Below, piece by piece: positions 59,846 through 64,000 of a stretch of DNA of 64,000 nucleotides (position 1 is the stretch's first letter; each line of letters starts with the position of its first letter). Location: positions 62,001 through 126,000 of the forward strand of contig NZ_JAHIAB010000014.1 in assembly GCF_018760365.1 (NCBI RefSeq), given 5' to 3'. The notes below the pieces were generated by a model. The model saw only the letters and a program-made list of their open reading frames with translations, ran no database searches and was not told the origin of the DNA. A program made the position numbers and the translations under genes. This DNA comes from Pseudooceanicola endophyticus (GTDB taxonomy: Bacteria > Pseudomonadota > Alphaproteobacteria > Rhodobacterales > Rhodobacteraceae).

Positions 59846-60751
59846 ATGTCGAGAGCAACGGCAACCAACGACCGCATGGAATACCTGCGCGTGCAGCAGG
59901 CGCAGACCGTCCGGGCCTCGATCCTGGACAAGGCGGTCGTCTCCGTCTCGCGGCTGACGCGCGAGACGCCGAACCACGGCTTCGTGGACCAGCATGCGCC
60001 CGAGGACGCCTTCATGCTGGCCTACCAGATGCGCGATTACCGGGGCGACCTTTGGGTCGATGGCCGCAATGTCGCGCTTGAGACGCTGCGCAAGGGCACC
60101 TTCAGCTTTTACGACTACAACCGCTCCTGGCAGGCCAACATGCGCTCGGCCTTCGACTGCGTGAATTTCCACGTCCCCCGCGTTGCCTTCGATGCGCAGG
60201 AAGAGGACCTGGGGCCGCACCGCATCGGGACGCTGGTGCCTGCCCCCGGCGCGAATATCGACGACCAGATCGTGCGCGGCCTGGTGGGGGCCCTTCTGCC
60301 GGCCTTCGAAACACCCGAGACCGCCAGCCTGCTGTTCCTCGACCATGTCGGCCACGCGCTGTGCACGCATCTGGCGCTGACCTATGGCGACCGGACCGTG
60401 CGACCGCCGACGCCCGCGCGCGGGCTGGCCCCCTGGCAGCTGTCCCGCGCCTGCGAAATGATGGATGCCCGGCTTGACGGCACGATCAAGGTGGCCGACA
60501 TCGCCGGCGCCTGCCGGCTGTCGCCATCGCATTTCACCCGAGCCTTCAAGCTTTCCACGGGGATGCCGCCCTACCGCTGGATCACGCAACGCCGGATCGA
60601 ACGGGCCCGCGACCTGCTGGACAGCAGCCGGCTGTCGCTGCAGGAGATCGCCCTGACCTGCGGCTTCCTGGACCAGAGCCACTTCACCCGCGCCTTCACC
60701 CGCACGGTCGGCACCTCGCCAGGCCGCTGGCGCCACGATCTGCGCAGCTAG
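59846..60751 (+). CDS. AraC-family transcriptional regulator
   Basis: The 301-residue protein has an N-terminal sensing domain of about 190 residues and a C-terminal double HTH: LAPWQLSRACEMMDARLDGTIKVADIAGACRLSPSHFTRAFKLSTGMPPYRWITQRRIERARDLLDSSRLSLQEIALTCGFLDQSHFTRAFTRTVGTSPGRWRH. The ATG at 59846 is preceded by a weak AAGG; MEYLR ten codons later is an alternative. A truncated relative is encoded on the other strand at 61105-61656. Confidence 0.92.
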   Translation: MSRATATNDRMEYLRVQQAQTVRASILDKAVVSVSRLTRETPNHGFVDQHAPEDAFMLAYQMRDYRGDLWVDGRNVALETLRKGTFSFYDYNRSWQANMRSAFDCVNFHVPRVAFDAQEEDLGPHRIGTLVPAPGANIDDQIVRGLVGALLPAFETPETASLLFLDHVGHALCTHLALTYGDRTVRPPTPARGLAPWQLSRACEMMDARLDGTIKVADIAGACRLSPSHFTRAFKLSTGMPPYRWITQRRIERARDLLDSSRLSLQEIALTCGFLDQSHFTRAFTRTVGTSPGRWRHDLRS

Positions 60752-61104
60752 ACCGGCGCTTCGACACGCAGGCCCGCCATATCGCCTGCAACGGCTCTGG
60801 CTGAGGGCCATGCGCGCCCCGCCAGCGTTCCGGCGCCTCACTGATGAAGGCCGAAAACGCCCGGGTCGGATGGCCCTGATCTGCCAAGCCGCAGCGCAGC
60901 GCTATTTCCCCTGATCGGCATCACGCTGCGCAGCAGTTCGCGCGCGGGCGGCAAGGCCGCATTCCGTTTGCCGGCGCAAGGGGTCCTGCCGCAGCGCCCC
61001 CTTGCGCAAAGCCACCACACAGCCCGCTGCCTGCTGCTGTTCCGCAGCGGGCGTCCGGGCCGTACCAGGCGGCAGAGCGTTCGAACAGCGGACCGGTCCC
61101 GGGC
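60752..61104. other. 353-nt gap, possible remnant of an AraC HTH
   Basis: On the minus strand a different frame than that of the neighbouring AraC fragment (about 60902-61108) reads A-A-E-Q-Q-Q-A-A ... E-C-G-L-A-A-R-A-R. This loosely follows the spacing of the AraC first HTH. No intact gene is present. Confidence 0.3.
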
Positions 61105-61656
61105 TCATGGCCAGGCCCCGTGGCTATGCACCAGATGCGCACAGAGCGCCATGGCCACATGCCGCAACAGAGCCCGGGAGGCAGCAGGCGCCCCGAACAG
61201 CGGCACCAAAGCCGTTGCCAGATCCGCCACCACCGGATCGGAAGTGCCGTGCAGACACCGCAAGGTGCCCTCGCCCGTGCCCGCCAGTCGGGCGACATCG
61301 CGCAGCACCGGTCGGGGACAGACGAAGGCAACGGCCCGCAACGGGTGGCCCAGCAGGATGGAAGCGCCCTCCTCAAGGTCGATCAGGCAGATGGCGCGGG
61401 CAGGAACATGGCGCAGCGCCCCCTGCACGCCATCCGCATCAATTTCTGCATGCTCCGCCGCATCGAGGTAGAGCATCAGGAAATGGGCATCGGCGGGCGG
61501 AAGGACGACAGGACGGCCCTGCGGACCGGGCGCCGGGATCTCGAGCAGGCAGGCCGTGAGCGCGGCCCCGCCCGTCGGGACAATGGAGAGGACGGGCGCG
61601 GCGGGAAGGCCGAAGGCGCGTCCAATGTTGTAGGTCCCCTCGCCGGTCACTGTCAC
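61105..61656 (-). pseudogene. Truncated AraC-like regulator (sensor domain only)
   Basis: A GTG start opens 183 residues that resemble the sensor half of the AraC regulator at 59846. The segment ending VVADLATALVPLFGAPAASRALLRHVAMALCAHLVHSHG aligns in pattern with IVRGLVGALLPAFETPETASLLFLDHVGHALCTHLALTYG of that protein, directly before its HTH. Here the frame stops, and no in-frame DNA-binding domain follows. A frameshift near 61105 with a decayed HTH downstream is likely. It could alternatively be a stand-alone sensor domain. Confidence 0.5.
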
Positions 61657-62084
61657 CTCGCCTCATCGCGCCCAGAAATCGTTCCCTGCCAGGGCGTTGC
61701 AAGCCCCTTCACGGTGATCCGGGGCGGCGTCCTCCGGGGGCCGGATACGTTTCCAAACATAGGGGTGTGCTCTGGCCGGGTCTTGTAGATTCCTGCCATC
61801 GCGGTTCGACAGGCCGCGACAAGAGGGCCACCCGTTCGGACCGGCCTGACCGCCGTGCGCACCGGGGCCGCCAAGCCCGCCGCCAGACCGATGGCTTGGC
61901 TGGGGGCTCGATTTCAACTCAGGCGTCCCACAGCTTCGGGCTTTAAAGAGGTTCGCCGCACCGCATCATAAAAAGGCAACCTCGAGGCTCTCTGAAGGCG
62001 AACACAATGATCGACAATCGCCCGTGAAGGGCCGAAAGAGCCTCCCGATTTGTCAGCCTCTCCGGAGGAAAGATCCTCCAGGCG
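61657..62084. other. Gene-poor stretch left of the small membrane-protein frame
   Basis: No supported gene is visible. Reading frames on both strands are low-complexity or charged without motifs, and none has a good ribosome-binding site. Confidence 0.4.
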
Positions 62085-62351
62085 TTGACGACTGCCGTCC
62101 CGATCGGCCTGGCGACCTTCCCGGTCACGCCGGCAAGTGTTTCCCTGGTATCCGTACTGGCCCTCGCGACCATTGCGGCACCTGTGGCAGCTGCCCTCCT
62201 GGGCACCCCCAGGCGGGTCGCCAGAACGCAGGAGGTCATGCAGGGCATCCTGCCAGTCAGGACCTTCGTCCATCTTGGGAAGGTCATCTTTCCGGCTACG
62301 CTTCTGGTCCTTCTGTGCCTTGCCTTCATTAGGCTTCTGAAACTGACGTAA
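62085..62351 (+). CDS. Possible small membrane protein or remnant
   Basis: A TTG-started frame encodes 88 residues with two hydrophobic segments, VSLVSVLALATIAAPVAAALLG and FPATLLVLLCLAFIRLL. The open frame continues about 19 codons upstream of the TTG (RFVSLSGGKILQ...) without a better start. No family is recognised and no clear ribosome-binding site is present. It may be a fragment of a larger membrane protein. Confidence 0.25.
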   Translation: MTTAVPIGLATFPVTPASVSLVSVLALATIAAPVAAALLGTPRRVARTQEVMQGILPVRTFVHLGKVIFPATLLVLLCLAFIRLLKLT

Positions 62352-63882
62352 TATTCCTGCCCCCCGAAAGTGAGGCATGTTTGGCAGGCCGGCCAAAGAT
62401 CCGAAAAATGACAGGAGAGACCTGTCGCCCGTGGATGATGTCCCGGCGCCCCCGCATCCGAAAATCTTCCCTGGCTCGCGGATGCAGAGACCGGTCCTCC
62501 GGAGGCGGCGCCTCCAAGACAATCAAGACAATGCCCCTGCGCCAGCCAGGCCCTGTCTTCGAATTAACCGTTCATTAAGACAGATGAACTAAGTGTAAAT
62601 GCGAGGCCGGTTTTCAAGGCATCCCCGTGCGCAGCTTGGCCCGCGTGCCAAGCGCAACTGGCCTCCCCCTTCCTCCCGCCTGGTCCCGCCCCCTGCCGCA
62701 TCTGTGCCGAAACCGGAGGCCCCCTCTCGCCTCGGCCAACAGATCCGCCTGGAACCATATTCCGCACACATATCAACTTTGGATTGTATAAATGCCATAT
62801 TTGATATTTGATTGGTATGAGGCTGGCGTTTTCCCGTACACCCCTCGGAACGCTCAGTTCCCCTTAATGAGTGCTGCCAGCCTCGCCTTCCCCCCGCTCA
62901 GATCGCGGCATCCCCTCGGCCTCGCCCCGGCTTCGAGGTGCCACGCCCCGCGCGGGCGGGCGCGGCCCAATCTTCTGACCGGCCATCGCACCACCGTCCG
63001 CATGAGACGACGCCGGGACAGGACCGATGATCGCGCGGGCGGTTGAGGCGCGCAGACAGCCCGGCAACGGATCCGTGCAGGGAAAGCTTGCGAAGGGATT
63101 CAGGTGGAAGCCCGGAAACCTGAATGGCACGCGCCCGACACGACAGCCTCAAGCGGCGCGCGGGTCAGGGCATCGAAGATGTTGAGAGGTATGGTACCGC
63201 CTCCCCGGCCTGAGCGGGGGACCTCTGGATCCACAATCACGTGACGATTCCAAAGTTTCTTTTTGTCGCAAGGCATTGCCGGGCCCGTTGTGTTGTCCCT
63301 CCAAGTGGCCGGGGCTGCTTTTGCAGCGGCAGGAAACCCGGGGCAATGGGGCATATCACAACGACCGGCCCCCGAAATCCGGCGATTTGCGGGCATGAAT
63401 AGCCCCGCGTTTGCATCATCTACTCCAAGGTCCGGTGAGGGCTCCAAACGGCCATGCGGCAACGCAGCACGCCTTCCTCGATGCCCGCGCGGCCGTATCG
63501 ACGTGCTCGGCCCTCTCCGGACATTTGCCTGGCCGCGCCGCGCTGCGGCGCAGCTCCCCCAAGCCGACCTTCGCGCCTGGGGCGGTGGATGACCGGTGTC
63601 TCCCCCCCTAAGCTGACGATCATGCCGGTCGAGGACTTAGCCTACTTTACCCAAGAACTGACATTCGTCACCTCATGTGTACGTCACTGGAACTCAACTA
63701 TGGAATGTGGCTTGGTGATCCGAAGCTTTGGAACGGCTTCCTTGCTAGGCCCGACTGTGGTGGTACAATTTCGGCTTGCTCAGCCCGGATCAAGAGATCT
63801 GGGCCGACTTTTCATTGGCGTGGGCGTGAGATAGGGTCCGCGGCGAAGCCGGAAGATGATCCCGGCATGACGGGAGACAGGT
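62352..63882. other. 1.5-kb gene-poor region of visibly lower GC
   Basis: No supported gene. Parts are AT-rich for this genome (for example around 62755-62820 and 63620-63780), and codon-periodic GC bias is absent. A 6-bp inverted repeat GTTCAT/ATGAAC lies at 62570-62589. No transposase, integrase, tRNA or CRISPR repeat is seen. It looks like decayed or horizontally acquired spacer DNA left of a modification gene. Confidence 0.4.
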
Positions 63883-64000
63883 ATGCCGCTGCTGAACTGG
63901 TTGACTCGGGACGAGGATCTTAGATCGGCGGACAGGGTGCCCTATCGGCTGCTGGACGAGGTGCCGGAGCTGTCGCAAGGCGAAGGTGATCAGGGGCTGC
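63883..64000 (+). CDS. DNA methyltransferase, type III Mod-like (partial, N-terminus only)
   Basis: Only 39 codons are inside the window: MPLLNWLTRDEDLRSADRVPYRLLDEVPEL then SQGEGDQGL. This matches the conserved N-terminus of adenine-specific type III Mod-like methylases, which begins M-P-x-L-N-W-L-x-R-D-x-x and R-V-P-Y-R-L-L and leads to the Q-G-D-N-L-x-A-L motif just beyond the edge. GGGAGACAGGT precedes the ATG. The catalytic D-P-P-Y motif lies outside the window. A Res helicase gene is expected downstream. Confidence 0.75.
   Translation, partial: MPLLNWLTRDEDLRSADRVPYRLLDEVPELSQGEGDQGL

Noticed and set aside
61914..62522. Minus-strand frames of 128-202 codons in the gene-poor region
   Set aside because: They are highly charged, low-complexity (R/D/G-rich), without a ribosome-binding site or motif; the opposite frame with two hydrophobic segments is slightly more credible but also weak.
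62570..62589. GTTCAT/ATGAAC inverted repeat
   Set aside because: Only 6 bp with an 8-nt loop and no adjacent gene; likely chance.
1..64000. CRISPR arrays, rRNA, tRNA or insertion sequences
   Set aside because: No regularly spaced repeats of CRISPR length, no rRNA-like conserved segments, no cloverleaf and no transposase motif were found on reading both strands.

Overview
The window is high-GC DNA with tightly packed bacterial genes. It is rich in PotABCD/FbpABC-type ABC importers, LysR/LacI/GntR/AsnC regulators, GTG/TTG starts and 4-bp ATGA-type overlaps. This gene content suggests an alphaproteobacterium, most likely Rhodobacterales/Paracoccaceae-like. That placement is inference: there is no rRNA or tRNA here to confirm it.

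Layout. 1-4.3 kb: a polyamine-type ABC importer (binding protein, ATPase, two permeases, the last cut by the window edge) with a LysR gene. 4.5-8.1 kb: small genes, an AsnC/cupin pair, a purine nucleoside permease-like periplasmic protein and a CysK-like PLP enzyme. 8.4-14.8 kb: one giant gene of about 2,100 codons. It combines an N-terminal transglutaminase-like segment, a DUF4011 region, an SF1 helicase, a Vsr/PD-(D/E)XK-like nuclease, DUF3320 and a C-terminal DEDDh exonuclease. This is the most striking item and looks like a single-gene anti-phage system. 14.8-20.7 kb: a LysR/aldo-keto reductase/SDR module, a Tat-exported OpgD-like glucan protein and a DsbG-like thioredoxin-fold protein. 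20.7-26.8 kb: a LacI regulator with a 2H phosphoesterase, divergent from a second ABC importer, then a cytidine-deaminase-fold enzyme. 27-29.5 kb: a PAS-GGDEF-EAL protein. 29.6-32.8 kb: a GntR-amidohydrolase-MatC-like carrier operon behind a clear palindromic operator. 32.8-34.3 kb: a NarK-like MFS carrier. 34.5-44.5 kb: a catabolic cluster with a class II aldolase, a 2-hydroxyacid dehydrogenase, GntR and LacI regulators, a third ABC importer, an arginine-deiminase-fold enzyme and an M24-fold protein that lacks most metal ligands. 44.5-48.3 kb: a DMT exporter/AsnC pair, a methyltransferase, a PEBP protein and an AraC regulator. 48.4-52.2 kb: a ferric-iron-type ABC importer, convergent with an MFS exporter. 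54.2-60.8 kb: a DUF2235 hydrolase, a hipBA toxin-antitoxin operon with three evenly spaced operators, a VOC protein, a DUF982 protein, a cold-shock operon and an AraC regulator. 60.8-63.9 kb: a gene-poor, decayed stretch with a truncated AraC gene. At 63.88 kb the first 39 codons of a type III-like (Mod) DNA methyltransferase begin, so a restriction-modification locus probably continues beyond the window.

Functionally the window is mainly solute scavenging (four ABC importers and several secondary carriers), each set with its own regulator. Added to this are envelope maintenance (OpgD, DsbG), c-di-GMP signalling, and scattered defence or addiction genes: the giant helicase-nuclease, HipBA and the Mod-like gene at the right edge.
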